A stretch of DNA of 38,098 nt from an uncultured Saprospiraceae bacterium. Its GTDB lineage: Bacteria > Bacteroidota > Bacteroidia > Chitinophagales > Saprospiraceae. The notes beneath the pieces are model-generated. The model had not been told where the DNA came from, searched no databases, and saw only the letters and a list, made by a program, of their open reading frames with translations. Each line of letters starts with the position of its first letter. Position 1 is the first letter of the stretch. The stretch lies in the NCBI GenBank assembly GCA_938003955.1, contig CALKXE010000014.1, positions 1-38,098 on the forward strand. The letters run 5' to 3'. The translations under genes were made by a program, and so were the position numbers. Positions 24,581 to 33,948 of this stretch are shown piece by piece.

Positions 24581-26848
24581 ATGATTGATCAATTAACTTC
24601 TCTTCTTGGCGTTGATGTTTCTCATGCACTTGGATGGACTATTATCCATTCATTGTGGCAGGTTTCTCTTTTGGCGCTTATCATGTCAGGAATTCATAAG
24701 GTTTATAAAAGTAAGTCTTCCGAGTTTCAATACGGTATATCTCTGATGAGTATTTTGTTAGTTTTTGCTTGCAGTGTGCTCACATTTATCATTTACTATA
24801 CAGGTGATAGTGCGACTTCAGTATCAGAAACGGCATTGAGTACAGCTCTTAATCAAACAGGAGTAATAGAATCTTCAACCAGTATCTTTGATAACATCAA
24901 TAATGCTTTTGCTAATAATTTACACCATATAAATACGATCTGGATAGTTGGTGCTATTTTGTTTTCACTCAAGTTCGTTTTATCATACGGTTACATTAAG
25001 TATATAAAATCAACAGCAAAGGAATTACTCGACCCCTCAGTTCAAAAGTTATTGGCAACAACTAAAACTAACATTGGCATAAAAAAAGCTGTCAAATTTT
25101 TTGAGTCCGCAAAAATCAATGTGCCAATGGTTTTGGGGCACGCAAAACCAGTAATTCTGTTCCCTATAGGAATGGTTACAATGCTTACCACAAAAGAAAT
25201 AGAGGCTATCATCGCTCACGAATTATTTCACATTAAACGCAATGATTATCTAGTCAATTTGGCATTAACTTCTATTGAAATAATCTACTTTTTCCATCCA
25301 GCCATGTGGTGGATCAGCGCCAATATAAAAGCAGAAAGGGAAAATTGCTGTGACGACGCAGCTATAAATTATAATATCGATTCAGTAACATATGCTAAGG
25401 TCTTAGTAAAATTAGAGGAAATGCGACATGCAGGAATTCCATCTTTAGCTATGCCTTTTGCCTCGAACAAACATCAATTATTAAACAGAATAAAAAGAAT
25501 ACTCAATATGGAACAAACTAAAAATGATATCAGAGAAAAATCTGTAGCAACTGTTTTATTGTTATTTGTAGCTATGCTGTTTGCTAGTAATACATTCTCC
25601 ACCAAGCAAAATTTAGAATTAACAAATACACAGTTAGTAGAAAACAATGAAGACCCTATTAAGCTCGAAGCTAAAGATGAAATAGTCGTTAAAATAGAAA
25701 ATGGCCTTTTCTCGGCTTTGACTGTTGACGGTCTTGATATAAATAGTGATGAAATAGTTGAAAAGTTGAAAAAATCTTTTTCTAACAGAATAGATGAGGG
25801 AGGCGTAAAATATGATCAGACATTTTACATGAAGGGAAATCCAATATTAGAGTTACACAATGACAAATATGTTTTACATGGAGATGACTCCCACATCGAA
25901 TTTGAAGATTCAAAAATAGAAGAATTTCGAATTGACACACTCCCATTAAATATGCACTTGGATAATGATTTAGTGACAATTACAACTGACAAAAACGGTA
26001 AAAAGATAGAGGTAACAAAAAAGAATGGCAAAATCACAAAACTCAAAATAGACGGGAAGGAAATCCCAGAAGATGAATATCCCACGTATCAAAATGATAT
26101 TGACGCAGCATTAGATGGTTTTACTTTTGACATGGGTAATCAATTGGAAGATTTAGATTTTGATATGGAAAACCTTTTTGATGGCAAATCAATGGATAGC
26201 ATCTTTTCTAACTCATTCGGAATGATGTTCGATGGAAAAGATTGGAGAGAGTTCGGCGGAAATATTGAGCAACTTTTAGATAATGATGTATTTGAGAAAT
26301 TGAAAGACATGGAGAACTTTAGAATGTTTGATATGGAAGGTCTTGAAAACCTTGAAGAACTAGAAAATCTAAAAGAACTAAAAGGTCTAGAACAATTACA
26401 AAACTTGGAAGGGCTCGAAGGACTTGAAGGCCTCGAAAAAGCACTGGAAAGTATGGGTATTCAATTAGATTCTTCTATGAAAATGCTTAAGCTGGACATG
26501 GATGGTATTGAAGGCTTCGGTGATTTTAGAGGTTTCGACGGTTTTGAATTTTTTAGCGACGACAATATGAGTATCAGAGATAATGAGAGTCCATTTGGAT
26601 CGAGTACCGTAGTTGACAGACTAGGCAGTGCGCTTAACCGTGATGGGCTATTAAAAGAATACAAATCTAATAAAATAGAACTGTCAGGAAAGCATCTTAA
26701 AATTAACGGTGAAAAAATGCCTAAAGCGCTGTTCAATAAGTACAAAAATATATATCAAGAGGAGACTGGCGCACCATTGACTAAGAAATCTAAAATGGTC
26801 TTTGACGTTGAAGGAAAACCAAGTAATAGGAAGGTGAGAAGTTTTTAG
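24581..26848 (+). CDS. M56 (BlaR1-type) membrane sensor peptidase with unusual acidic and Leu-Glu repeat tail
   Basis: 755 residues. Membrane segments lie at about 15-37, 48-69, 112-135 and 325-342. The zinc site is HELFH at 213-217 with a glutamate about 35-40 residues later in AERENCCDDAA (252 or 254). This is the M56 layout: the cytoplasmic protease cuts the BlaI repressor when the outer domain senses a signal. The periplasmic tail (about 345-755) has no penicillin-binding or TonB domain. Instead it has two copies of a motif K-x-LKIxGxxxP (about 485-500 and near 705-720), a strongly acidic Phe/Asp-rich stretch, and eleven consecutive x-Leu-x triplets at 587-619. What it senses is unknown. 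It forms a two-gene operon with blaI. Confidence 0.88.
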   Translation: MIDQLTSLLGVDVSHALGWTIIHSLWQVSLLALIMSGIHKVYKSKSSEFQYGISLMSILLVFACSVLTFIIYYTGDSATSVSETALSTALNQTGVIESSTSIFDNINNAFANNLHHINTIWIVGAILFSLKFVLSYGYIKYIKSTAKELLDPSVQKLLATTKTNIGIKKAVKFFESAKINVPMVLGHAKPVILFPIGMVTMLTTKEIEAIIAHELFHIKRNDYLVNLALTSIEIIYFFHPAMWWISANIKAERENCCDDAAINYNIDSVTYAKVLVKLEEMRHAGIPSLAMPFASNKHQLLNRIKRILNMEQTKNDIREKSVATVLLLFVAMLFASNTFSTKQNLELTNTQLVENNEDPIKLEAKDEIVVKIENGLFSALTVDGLDINSDEIVEKLKKSFSNRIDEGGVKYDQTFYMKGNPILELHNDKYVLHGDDSHIEFEDSKIEEFRIDTLPLNMHLDNDLVTITTDKNGKKIEVTKKNGKITKLKIDGKEIPEDEYPTYQNDIDAALDGFTFDMGNQLEDLDFDMENLFDGKSMDSIFSNSFGMMFDGKDWREFGGNIEQLLDNDVFEKLKDMENFRMFDMEGLENLEELENLKELKGLEQLQNLEGLEGLEGLEKALESMGIQLDSSMKMLKLDMDGIEGFGDFRGFDGFEFFSDDNMSIRDNESPFGSSTVVDRLGSALNRDGLLKEYKSNKIELSGKHLKINGEKMPKALFNKYKNIYQEETGAPLTKKSKMVFDVEGKPSNRKVRSF
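26339..26437 (+). repeat. Tripeptide repeat coding region in the M56 tail
   Basis: Eleven tandem triplets of the form (G/N/E/Q)-L-(E/K/Q), residues 587-619. Leucine codons vary among CTT, CTA, TTA, TTG and CTC, so the repeat is conserved as protein rather than as recent DNA duplication. Confidence 0.75.
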
Positions 26849-26870
26849 AAACAATTGCACAGAAACAACA

Positions 26871-26901
26871 AAAGGAAGTCCCATTACGAGACTTCCTTTT
26901 T
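26871..26901 (+). terminator. Terminator of the blaI-M56 operon
   Basis: A perfect 10-bp stem (aaaggaagtc / gacttccttt) with a 9-base loop ends in a T-run, 22 bases after the M56 stop. Confidence 0.85.
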
Positions 26902-27126
26902 ATTTGCTTTTATTCATCAAACAATTCAATCTTGTAGGTTTTAATTTCTGATAAGGGATTTTGACTGTCTTCCTCTCTATATATCTTAGAGTAGAGTAAT
27001 TTTTTAGAATTCCTTTTTCATATTTGTATAAATATTCAATAGCCCTACTTCTGCTTCATTGTAATATGCACTCCGCTTTAGTCGCTTCTTTTCATCATAT
27101 CCTTTTCAGTCTTGATTTAAGTTTGT

Positions 27127-28296
27127 TTAGAATTCTTCATCTGTTACAGATTCCGTTATTTCATCATTTTCATCAAGTGATTCGCTTTTAAGCAGTTCCC
27201 ATATAGCTTCAGCTCTAGGGTTTGTTTTAGGAATGTATTGGTAAGTAGTATCCGAATCTATAAAATTTGTAATATTTTCCATTCTGCTTGATGTTGCAGG
27301 GTGCGTTTGAAAATATTCCATACTTTTTTCAATATCAATATCTGAATCTATTTTATCTTCTAACTCCTGTGTACCCTCTCTTAGTCTTTCGAAAAGATTG
27401 TACATCGCACGGGGTCTAATCCTATTATCTTTTAGATAACTTAATCCTACCACATCCGCTTCTGTTTCTTGAGTTCTAGAATTAGACAATTCATAGAGAT
27501 TAGCAGCATTTTCTAATACTACAGAAGAAGCACCAGCTACATCACCTGTCAGTACTGACATTAGAAAATAACTTGACATACTCCTAGTGATCTGTTTAAA
27601 AGAATGTCTTTCATTTACATGCGCCAATTCATGACCTAGAAGGGCTGCCAATTCATCCCATGATTGCGTCTTTTGTATCAGGCCTTTAAATACAACTATT
27701 TGGCCTCCTGGTACGGCAAAGGCATTCACCATATCATCATTGGCATAGTCGATTCTAATATCATAAGTACTTGTAAATCCACATTCTACAAAGAACTCTT
27801 CTAGTAGCTCTGATTTCAAAGAGTCCCTATCGATCATATATGCCATATTATCATACATAAGCTCTCCAGCTTTAGTCTCTAGGCTCATGGGTAAAATCTT
27901 CACCGCATGTTCGCCCACCCAAGGAGAAACATGAAAGATGTAACTATACATTACGAGAATTAATATTAGAGAACTTCCTAGTACTAGTCTGATCGGCTCG
28001 ACATTGGTAATGAAATGGTATAATGATTTTACTTTCGATTCTTGCTCACTTACTAATTTCAATAATTTCTCAGCCCCCTCTCCGTTAAGTTCTATCCTTT
28101 CATAAGGGAATTCACCATAGCTTAATAGCACCTTTTTACCTGAGGAAAAACTTTCACTAGTTATATTCTCTAGATTCCAAAAACGATTAATTTTCTCATC
28201 TCTTTCTGTACTCTCTATTTTGAGACCATTCATCTGACTTTTAACCTCTACCAAATAAGAATTTGAGGTTTTACCATCGAAATACTTCGCTTGCAT
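27127..28296 (-). CDS. M48-family membrane metalloprotease
   Basis: 389 residues. An N-terminal cytoplasmic beta-rich region (about 1-95) precedes one membrane helix (about 104-122) and the M48 protease domain. The zinc site is HELAH at 222-226 with Glu277 in ETEADVVG (the ExxxD motif, Asp281), followed by the HPATSSRMENI motif near the C-terminus. This is the Oma1/YcaL/LoiP-like arrangement, generally linked to envelope quality control. It follows the DUF898 gene by 26 bases on the same strand, a pairing also seen in other bacteria, which suggests joint function in the inner membrane. Confidence 0.88.
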   Translation of the reverse strand: MQAKYFDGKTSNSYLVEVKSQMNGLKIESTERDEKINRFWNLENITSESFSSGKKVLLSYGEFPYERIELNGEGAEKLLKLVSEQESKVKSLYHFITNVEPIRLVLGSSLILILVMYSYIFHVSPWVGEHAVKILPMSLETKAGELMYDNMAYMIDRDSLKSELLEEFFVECGFTSTYDIRIDYANDDMVNAFAVPGGQIVVFKGLIQKTQSWDELAALLGHELAHVNERHSFKQITRSMSSYFLMSVLTGDVAGASSVVLENAANLYELSNSRTQETEADVVGLSYLKDNRIRPRAMYNLFERLREGTQELEDKIDSDIDIEKSMEYFQTHPATSSRMENITNFIDSDTTYQYIPKTNPRAEAIWELLKSESLDENDEITESVTDEEF

Positions 28297-28322
28297 GTCC
28301 TAATTATTATAATAGTGAATAA

Positions 28323-29294
28323 TCAGAAACCAAAATCAATATCCATCATATCTGTAAGCTCATCCCCAGTAGCGTCTCTGTAATCCTCACTAGACTGTTC
28401 TAGGCTATCATAATCGAACCCATCAGGCACTATTACATTACGCATAAACATTTTCATAGTTCTCATAAAGGTCCACGGATATGCTAAACCAACTGTAAAT
28501 ACAAGTAAGAGTCCATTGACCACTAGCGTTTTCCAAGCTTCTTTGTTTTCTAGAGTAGACTTGAATAGCTGCCTATTGTTGCCATATTCTATATAGGTAT
28601 TCTCCACTGAGAAGTTGAATCTGTTTTTTATAAATATAGGCATATAGAGAAATAAAGTGGGGTAAAGAAGAATAAAGCCCAAGATGTTTATACCGAATAA
28701 GTCTCCTCCTGTGCCTCTAAAATTGAATCGCAAATTTCCAATTTTAGTGTGAGAGATTAAATATTTCTGAACAGCAACTCTCATCCACGCCCCATATATT
28801 CCTAATGTCAGTATGGTTAAGAGTAAGTTTTTAACAAATAAAATTAAAAATTCTTTGAAGTCTCCATCGAATGAAAAGAAAATACCACGCCATGATGTTC
28901 TAGATATTCGGTATTTCCAGCCACCAAAAATAGCAAAAGGAATCAGGATAAGCATTAATAAATAGATACCTATAAGAACAAAAAATCCACTAGTAAATGT
29001 GGCAAAAAAGATAAGCGAAGCATAAAAAGATATAATAATAGCATACATAATAAGAAAACCTATAAACATTTCCTTACCTGTACCATTGAATACGAATCTA
29101 GAATCTCTAAATTCAGTTTCATTCCAAGTATACTTTCTATACGCAGCCTTTGCCCATGGATAATATATACCCAAAGTAATTAATGTTAGTAATACATTGA
29201 CGACGACTATCCCAAAAAAGGTAGAGCCTTTTCCATGAAATGATAAGCGATTTGCTTGATTGTTTTTGAATGATTGGTCTCCGTAATTTTCCAT
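28323..29294 (-). CDS. YjgN-like DUF898 membrane protein
   Basis: 323 residues with about six to eight hydrophobic segments. It has the repeated DUF898 pattern: LTLITLGIYYPWAKAAYRKYTWNET near residue 35, then LTILTLGIYGAWMRVAVQKY in the second repeat and VFTVGLAYPWTFMRTMKMF in the third, together with F-x-GTG-x-(M/L)F motifs. Function is unknown in the family; E. coli yjgN is also undescribed. It is first in a two-gene operon with the M48 protease. Upstream on the minus strand there is a TTGTCT-N17-TATAAT pattern, but no Bacteroidota -7 consensus. Confidence 0.85.
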   Translation of the reverse strand: MENYGDQSFKNNQANRLSFHGKGSTFFGIVVVNVLLTLITLGIYYPWAKAAYRKYTWNETEFRDSRFVFNGTGKEMFIGFLIMYAIIISFYASLIFFATFTSGFFVLIGIYLLMLILIPFAIFGGWKYRISRTSWRGIFFSFDGDFKEFLILFVKNLLLTILTLGIYGAWMRVAVQKYLISHTKIGNLRFNFRGTGGDLFGINILGFILLYPTLFLYMPIFIKNRFNFSVENTYIEYGNNRQLFKSTLENKEAWKTLVVNGLLLVFTVGLAYPWTFMRTMKMFMRNVIVPDGFDYDSLEQSSEDYRDATGDELTDMMDIDFGF

Positions 29295-29504
29295 ATTTGA
29301 TTTATTATGATAATAATTGATTGTTTTTGCGATTATACAAAATGCTAGTCACACAGACAAAACTAGTAAATATAATGAATACGTTCCGTTTCAACTATAA
29401 TAATGGCCGTGAAAGTATCTCTATATTTCTTCAAATAAACAACCATTTTCAAATTATACCTATTACTAATATGATACCCTCCCAAAAATTGCGAAATTTG
29501 TAGC

Positions 29505-31769
29505 ATGCAAGATGTAGGACAATCATATCTAGAAGAATTAAACGAAATACAAAGGAACGCGGTCACAGCAACCAAAGGTCCAGTAATGGTAATCGCCGGC
29601 CCCGGATCCGGAAAGACGCGAGTACTAACTTATAGAATCGCTCATATTATCAATCAAGGTGTACCACCATGGGAGATATTGGCATTGACCTTTACCAATA
29701 AGGCTGCCAAAGAAATGAAAGAAAGGATCGAGAAAGTAGTCGGCACAGGTGCTCAAAGAGTATGGGCAGGTACATTTCACTCACTATTCGCAAAGATTCT
29801 AAGGAGGGAAGCACATAAAATCGGCTATCCAAATGACTTCACTATCTATGATACTGATGATAGTAAGAGTGTAATCAATGAAATAATAAAGTCGCTCAAC
29901 CTCGATAAAAAAGTATATAATAATGGTGCCGTTCGTGCCCGAATATCTGCCGCTAAGAGTAACTTAATCACTCCCAAAGCATATGTAAACAATGAAGAAC
30001 TGATGGCACTCGATCGAATGAATCGAAGACCGCTTATATATCAGATCTACGAAAAGTATGCTGCCAAATGCCTGAGAGCAGGAGCTATGGATTTCGATGA
30101 TTTATTACTTCAGATGTTTCGTCTTTTATACCAAAATCCGGATGGCGTAAGAGAAAAATACCAACAGCAGTTTAAATATGTAATGGTAGATGAGTTTCAG
30201 GATACGAACGTACTTCAGTACTCTACCGTCAAGCTTCTTGTTGATTATCCAGGTAGCCCGCAGAATATCTGTATCGTTGGAGATGATGCACAGTCTATCT
30301 ATTCGTTTAGAGGAGCAACTATCGAGAATATACTGATGTACCAAAGTGACTATCCAAATGTACAGACCTTCAAACTAGAGCAAAACTATAGATCAACATC
30401 ATTCATAGTTGAAGCTGCAAATGAGGTGATCAATAACAATAAGCGCCAGATTCCGAAGAAAATATGGACAGATAAAGGTGAAGGTGAGAAGATCAAAGTC
30501 ATCAAGGCGATGACAGAGACAGAGGAAGGAAAACGGATCGCAGATAGCATAGTAGAACATAAAAATAGATATAACCTCAGGAATAGTGAAATCGCAATTC
30601 TATATAGAACCAATTCTCAATCAAGAGTATTCGAGGAACAACTAAGGAGATCAAATATTGCCTATAGGATCTATGGTGGACTTTCATTCTACCAAAGAAA
30701 AGAGATAAAAGATCTTGTAGCCTACATGAGACTTTCCGTTAATGATAAGGATGATGAAGCACTCAAACGTATCATCAATTACCCGAAAAGGAGCATTGGG
30801 AAGACGACGATAGAAAAGATCTCAAAACTGGCCGATGACAATGAAATGAGTATGTGGCAAGTTCTTGCTCAGATTGATTTCGGTCCGAGAGCAAAAAAGT
30901 CAATCGGAGATTTTGTACAATTGATAAAATCATTCAAGCAAAAAGCTGTCACTCAAGATGCCTATGAACTGGCTACATTTATCGCTAGAAAATCTGGAAT
31001 ATCCGAATTGCTAAAATCAGATACAAGCCCTGAAGGAGAAGGTAGAGTAGAAAACGCCAATGCCTTATTGGATGCCGTAAAAGAATTCGTAGATGATGAT
31101 GAATTAATAGATGGAGAAGAAGTTCAAGAGAAATCAATGTCTGTATTTTTACAGTCGATATCTCTCATGACCGATGCCGATAAAGATGAAGAAAATACAG
31201 ACGTAGTGACCCTTATGAGTGTTCACGCGGCTAAGGGCCTAGAATATAAGTCAGTATATGTAGTCGGGTTAGAAGAGAATCTATTTCCATCATTCATGTC
31301 CCTTTCTTCACCTGATCAAATAGATGAGGAGCGTAGATTATTCTATGTAGCCATTACGAGAGCAGAAGAATATCTTACTCTTAGTTTTGCTACAAGTAGG
31401 TATCAATATGGTAATGCTAGGTACAATGACCCAAGTCGATTCTTAGAGGAATTAGGACAGACGAATATCGATTCACTCATGTCAATTTCAAAAGAGAAAC
31501 CAAGCTTCGGGACACCTAAAGTACTGGGTAACTTTAAAAAATTAGGACCGCAAAAAGTACCGGCTCTAGGAATAGATCCTGGAGACTTCAAGGCAAGCCC
31601 CGCCACTAAAATCAAAGAAGGTATGACTGTTATCCATTTGAAATTTGGGCAGGGTGTTGTAAAAACAGTAGATGAAAGGTTGGTAGCAACGATCTTCTTC
31701 GATGGACTCTCGGATAGTAAAGAAAAAAGAATTATGCTTAAATATGCCAAACTTCAAATCTTAGATTAA
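29505..31769 (+). CDS. UvrD/PcrA-type superfamily 1 DNA helicase
   Basis: 754 residues, typical of PcrA/UvrD. Motifs in order: Q-motif LNEIQRNAV (12-20), Walker A AGPGSGKTR (31-39), motif Ia ALTFTNKAAKEMKER, Walker B VDEFQD (Asp229, Glu230), motif III GDDAQSIYSFRGA, motif IV QNYRS, motif V VTLMSVHAAKGLEY and motif VI RRLFYVAITRAEEYL. The C-terminal 80 residues end in the Tudor-like fold seen in PcrA (VIHLKFGQGVVKTV). It unwinds DNA 3'-5' in nucleotide-excision and replication repair. The downstream kinase gene begins 3 bases after its stop. Confidence 0.94.
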   Translation: MQDVGQSYLEELNEIQRNAVTATKGPVMVIAGPGSGKTRVLTYRIAHIINQGVPPWEILALTFTNKAAKEMKERIEKVVGTGAQRVWAGTFHSLFAKILRREAHKIGYPNDFTIYDTDDSKSVINEIIKSLNLDKKVYNNGAVRARISAAKSNLITPKAYVNNEELMALDRMNRRPLIYQIYEKYAAKCLRAGAMDFDDLLLQMFRLLYQNPDGVREKYQQQFKYVMVDEFQDTNVLQYSTVKLLVDYPGSPQNICIVGDDAQSIYSFRGATIENILMYQSDYPNVQTFKLEQNYRSTSFIVEAANEVINNNKRQIPKKIWTDKGEGEKIKVIKAMTETEEGKRIADSIVEHKNRYNLRNSEIAILYRTNSQSRVFEEQLRRSNIAYRIYGGLSFYQRKEIKDLVAYMRLSVNDKDDEALKRIINYPKRSIGKTTIEKISKLADDNEMSMWQVLAQIDFGPRAKKSIGDFVQLIKSFKQKAVTQDAYELATFIARKSGISELLKSDTSPEGEGRVENANALLDAVKEFVDDDELIDGEEVQEKSMSVFLQSISLMTDADKDEENTDVVTLMSVHAAKGLEYKSVYVVGLEENLFPSFMSLSSPDQIDEERRLFYVAITRAEEYLTLSFATSRYQYGNARYNDPSRFLEELGQTNIDSLMSISKEKPSFGTPKVLGNFKKLGPQKVPALGIDPGDFKASPATKIKEGMTVIHLKFGQGVVKTVDERLVATIFFDGLSDSKEKRIMLKYAKLQILD

Positions 31770-31772
31770 TCG

Positions 31773-33752
31773 ATGGTGGTACGCTCTTGGATATCACTTT
31801 TTACTTTTGTTGGGATCTTTCTTTTCTCATCAGTCCTCCATGGACAATATCGAGTAAAAACGTATGATATATCTAAGACGATTACTTCATTGAAGTCAAC
31901 GGAATTCGGATACTTACAATACGGAACCTCCACTGGAGAGCTTGGTCTGTATGACGGAATAATATTGGATCGTCAACAAAATTTTAATGCCACAATCGTT
32001 GATATCCAATATAAAAACTATCAGACATTTATCCTGACATCAAAGGGACTATTCACAATTAAGGGTAATAAAAAGACATTGCAGAGTCCCAATAATCTAC
32101 ATGTTTTAGATTACAGCCAAGATCAGAATACACTATTAACAACAGCGGGTATATTTGAAAAATCCAGTAATGACTTCGTTCCTAATCGTGAAGAATTTTA
32201 TAATGTCAATGAAATAAAAAATGGAGGTTTTTTCGAAGTGGATAAAACCAACTTTTTATGGCTTGATCGGGCAGTATATATCAAAGATAAATCTTGGCGA
32301 GAATTTGTTCTCCATCCAAAATCAGATATCAGTGTAACCGCTCAAAACCATAAACTATTTATTTCTGATTCCAAAGGAATTACTTCATTTGGAACAGAAG
32401 GATCGATCGATACTTTATATAGGACAGATTCTATTGGCCTAACAAAAATATTTGGAATTGGTGATTACAACCTTCTCTACTGTGCGGATAATCAGGTGGG
32501 CATATTCAATGCTCGCAGTCGAGAACTAACCAATATTAGAGAACTAAACACAGAACTCATCCATACAGTTACGGTTGATAAGTGGGATAATATATGGATA
32601 GCGGCTGGTTCATATTTATATCAAATAATTGATTCCAAGAATATAGAAAACTATGATCCTCCAGAAATAAATATATCATCTATTAAGGTAAATGGAGAGA
32701 CGCAAACTACAGAGGAAACAGTGACTTTGGATAATGGTAATAATGACCTGGAAATATCATATGAGGGAATACATCTTACCAGACCACAAGAACTAGTCTA
32801 CCAAACAAAATTGACCAAATCTAACAGCCTATCGGATAATGAAAATTTCAACGAATGGTCAGAAGCAAGCAAAAAAAACGAAGCGAAATATAGAAATCTC
32901 GATGCAGGAAAATATCGATTTCAAGTGCGTGCCACAGTAGATAATAAATACTACACCTATGCCGAAACGATTAATATCCGCATTAATGATGATACGGTCC
33001 AGTATTATTGGTTGGCTGGTCTATTGGGAGCCTTAGGTATCTTGCTTACCGCTGTGTTTTTCAATTCTCGATATAATCGACTCAAAGAAAAATCTGACCA
33101 AGAAAGGAAGTTATTGATCCAAGAAAACAAGATGCTAAACTTGCAGCAAAAAGCATTACAGTTGCAGATGAATCCGCATTTCGTATTCAATGCACTAAAC
33201 TCTATTCAAGGACTGATTGCAAAAGAGGACAATAAAAAAGCCAGAAGGTATCTACAACAATTTTCATCTATGATGCGTAGTGTGCTCAATCAAAGTCGTG
33301 AAGAAAAGATCTCTTTGGAAGATGAAGTAGCATATCTAAAAAGTTATCTCTCATTGGAACAAATGGCAAATAATGAAAGTTTTGATTTCGAAATTATCGA
33401 AGATTCAAATATAGAGGATGGCATAAGTATTCCTACAATGATCATTCAACCATTCATAGAAAATGCTATTATACACGGAGTAAAAGGTCTGAAGGAGAGA
33501 CGTGGAAAAATAAATGTTCGGTTTGATCAAGATGGAGGTAATATAAGATGTACGATCTCAGATAATGGATTGGGTAGAAAAGCGGCGGCACAGAATAAGG
33601 TGTCTACTCACAAATCAGTTGCTTTAGATGTAGTAAGGGAAAGACTAACTGGGAAAGGTGTAAGAAATAATCCTGTCAAATATACTGATATGCAGGATCA
33701 ACAAGGCAGTCCGGCAGGAACAGACGTGGAGATCACTATACCAATTAGCTAA
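31773..33752 (+). CDS. LytS/YehU-type sensor histidine kinase with periplasmic beta-propeller
   Basis: 659 residues. A signal peptide (about 1-25) is followed by a periplasmic beta-rich sensor of about 270 residues resembling the two-component propeller (Reg_prop) type, a Y_Y_Y-like domain (about 300-400; ends KYRFQVRATVDN), one membrane helix (about 411-431), a short coiled coil and the kinase core. The phospho-acceptor is probably His469 in MNPHFVFNALNSIQ; the N-box is IQPFIENAIIHGV and the G-box ISDNGLGRKAA. This is the His_kinase (PF06580) class that normally pairs with a LytTR response regulator. None follows here: the next gene is a glycosyltransferase-like protein. Confidence 0.9.
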   Translation: MVVRSWISLFTFVGIFLFSSVLHGQYRVKTYDISKTITSLKSTEFGYLQYGTSTGELGLYDGIILDRQQNFNATIVDIQYKNYQTFILTSKGLFTIKGNKKTLQSPNNLHVLDYSQDQNTLLTTAGIFEKSSNDFVPNREEFYNVNEIKNGGFFEVDKTNFLWLDRAVYIKDKSWREFVLHPKSDISVTAQNHKLFISDSKGITSFGTEGSIDTLYRTDSIGLTKIFGIGDYNLLYCADNQVGIFNARSRELTNIRELNTELIHTVTVDKWDNIWIAAGSYLYQIIDSKNIENYDPPEINISSIKVNGETQTTEETVTLDNGNNDLEISYEGIHLTRPQELVYQTKLTKSNSLSDNENFNEWSEASKKNEAKYRNLDAGKYRFQVRATVDNKYYTYAETINIRINDDTVQYYWLAGLLGALGILLTAVFFNSRYNRLKEKSDQERKLLIQENKMLNLQQKALQLQMNPHFVFNALNSIQGLIAKEDNKKARRYLQQFSSMMRSVLNQSREEKISLEDEVAYLKSYLSLEQMANNESFDFEIIEDSNIEDGISIPTMIIQPFIENAIIHGVKGLKERRGKINVRFDQDGGNIRCTISDNGLGRKAAAQNKVSTHKSVALDVVRERLTGKGVRNNPVKYTDMQDQQGSPAGTDVEITIPIS

Positions 33753-33774
33753 AAATCAGTACTTAAGGAATAGT

Positions 33775-33868
33775 AAAAAAGATCCTTAATTTTGACTACC
33801 CCACCGCAAACGGATGGCGAATTCACCAAAATTTTTCCAACCTTAAGGTCGGAAATCGGATCTTTTTT
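33775..33868. repeat. Long-loop inverted repeat after the kinase gene, possible terminator
   Basis: AAAAAAGATCC (33775-33785) and GGATCTTTTTT (33858-33868) are perfect complements, with a smaller inverted repeat (ccaaccttaaggtcgg, 33838-33853) inside. Read on the plus strand, the second arm ends in six T, so transcripts of the kinase gene could terminate here; the 72-base loop is unusual. Confidence 0.5.
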
Positions 33869-33948
33869 GTGATAAGGCGTTTTTATACAAAACATTTTTT
33901 ATGACCCCGACGCAAGCATCGGAGAATTTAAGTATTAAATAATAATAA

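Noticed and set aside
23968..27087. CTTTAGTCGCTT present at both 23968-23979 and 27076-27087, flanking the blaI operon, suggesting mobile-element ends
   Set aside because: Twelve-base repeats are expected by chance many times in 38 kb, and there is no transposase or inverted terminal structure.
29332..29360. A sigma70-like TTGTCT-N17-TATAAT on the minus strand upstream of DUF898
   Set aside because: The primary sigma factor of Bacteroidota uses TAnnTTTG promoters, and such a match is easily found by chance in AT-rich DNA.
29321..29503. A 60-residue plus-strand ORF just before the helicase gene
   Set aside because: It sits in the divergent promoter gap, is very short and shows no family features.
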